The translations under genes and the position numbers were made by a program. From Afipia sp. OHSU_II-C1 (GTDB lineage Bacteria > Pseudomonadota > Alphaproteobacteria > Rhizobiales > Xanthobacteraceae), in NCBI RefSeq assembly GCF_000497575.1, contig NZ_APJI01000016.1:335654-399653 (forward strand): 64,000 bases of DNA, in the 5' to 3' direction. The notes under the pieces were generated by a model, which worked only from the letters and a program-made list of their open reading frames with translations, was not told where the DNA came from and did not search any database. Shown piece by piece: positions 63,851 through 64,000 of the stretch; position 1 is the stretch's first letter; the number at the start of each line of letters is the position of its first letter.

Positions 63851-64000
63851 ACTGAGTGTGATGCGACAGCGTGCGGCGCTCGGCTCTTCCAGATTCAATT
63901 TTCAAACAGCCACGCGCAATCGCTCTCGCGCTGAACCGCGCGAGGTGAAATTTGGCTTTGCCCCTGTAAAGCGAGGGGCATGGAGCGCCGCGAGGCGCAC
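63851..64000. other. Gene-free right end of the window
   Basis: With the repeat this makes about 327 bases without a gene. Two small hairpins occur at the very end: TGCCCCT/AGGGGCA (63959-63980) and GCGCC/GGCGC (63985-63998). No promoter or RNA gene could be supported. Confidence 0.4.

Noticed and set aside
1..64000. CRISPR arrays, tRNA or rRNA genes, transposases, integrases, restriction or toxin-antitoxin genes
   Set aside because: None was recognised on either strand: no regularly spaced repeats, cloverleaf-like segments or mobile-element proteins.

Overview
The window looks like chromosome from an alphaproteobacterium of the Bradyrhizobium/Nitrobacter/Afipia/Rhodopseudomonas group (Nitrobacteraceae). 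The evidence is moderately GC-rich DNA, dense operons with ATGA/GTGA stop-start overlaps, the protein families present, and a palindromic CGTCGTCCCCGC...GCGGGGACCCATA intergenic element near the right end of a type I associate with these genomes. This placement is inferred from sequence character and was not tested by a database search. I see no rRNA, tRNA, CRISPR array, insertion sequence or prophage.

Layout. (1) 1-4402: the end of an exopolysaccharide-type cluster, with a truncated GH5 glycosidase, a GINT1-like beta-propeller protein and a Wzc/GumC-like chain-length protein whose kinase domain has lost its nucleotide-binding motifs. (2) 4409-18019: a near-complete phosphonate (C-P lyase) locus in three transcription units. 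These are a minus-strand set (hexapeptide transferase, PhnM paralogue, DUF1045 2H phosphoesterase), the importer phnCDE1E2, and phnF divergent from phnGHIJKLMN. Candidate Pho boxes precede all three units and a perfect inverted repeat, probably the PhnF operator, precedes phnG. No phnP is present; the 2H phosphoesterase is the obvious candidate to fill that step. (3) 18720-26491: pqqABCDE plus an overlapping S33 peptidase, then, on the opposite strand, a PQQ-type sugar dehydrogenase with its cytochrome c and a secreted phytase-like esterase. (4) 26609-30418: a tetronate catabolic set, otnC divergent from ltnD-otnI-otnK.

(5) 30420-36172: cyanase and a nitrate/cyanate-type ABC transporter on the minus strand, divergent from a PAS-AAA-Fis sigma-54 activator. 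The intergenic region has a near-consensus sigma-54 promoter reading into the transporter/cyanase operon and two matching palindromes at enhancer distance. This is the most complete undescribed-looking regulatory circuit in the window. (6) 36256-43020: a three-gene module of transglutaminase-DUF2126, circularly permuted ATP-grasp/alpha-E, and a second transglutaminase, predicted to make or process peptides but without a known product. (7) 43033-50212: small secreted and basic proteins, a methyltransferase, an MDR reductase divergent from an HxlR regulator, a FabF-type synthase, a thiolase and an enoyl-CoA hydratase.

(8) 50378-59186: a TetR regulator followed by the distal valine pathway (mmsA, isobutyryl-CoA-type dehydrogenase, 3-hydroxyisobutyryl-CoA hydrolase, mmsB), then an acyl-CoA synthetase, a MaoC hydratase and an SDR dehydrogenase. 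(9) 59189-64000: a flavoprotein, an ABC-F ATPase, a YaiI/YqxD protein, a hot-dog-like unknown and a terminal palindromic repeat. Overall the window encodes scavenging of unusual N, P and C sources (phosphonates, cyanate, tetronates, branched-chain acids) together with periplasmic PQQ-linked oxidation.
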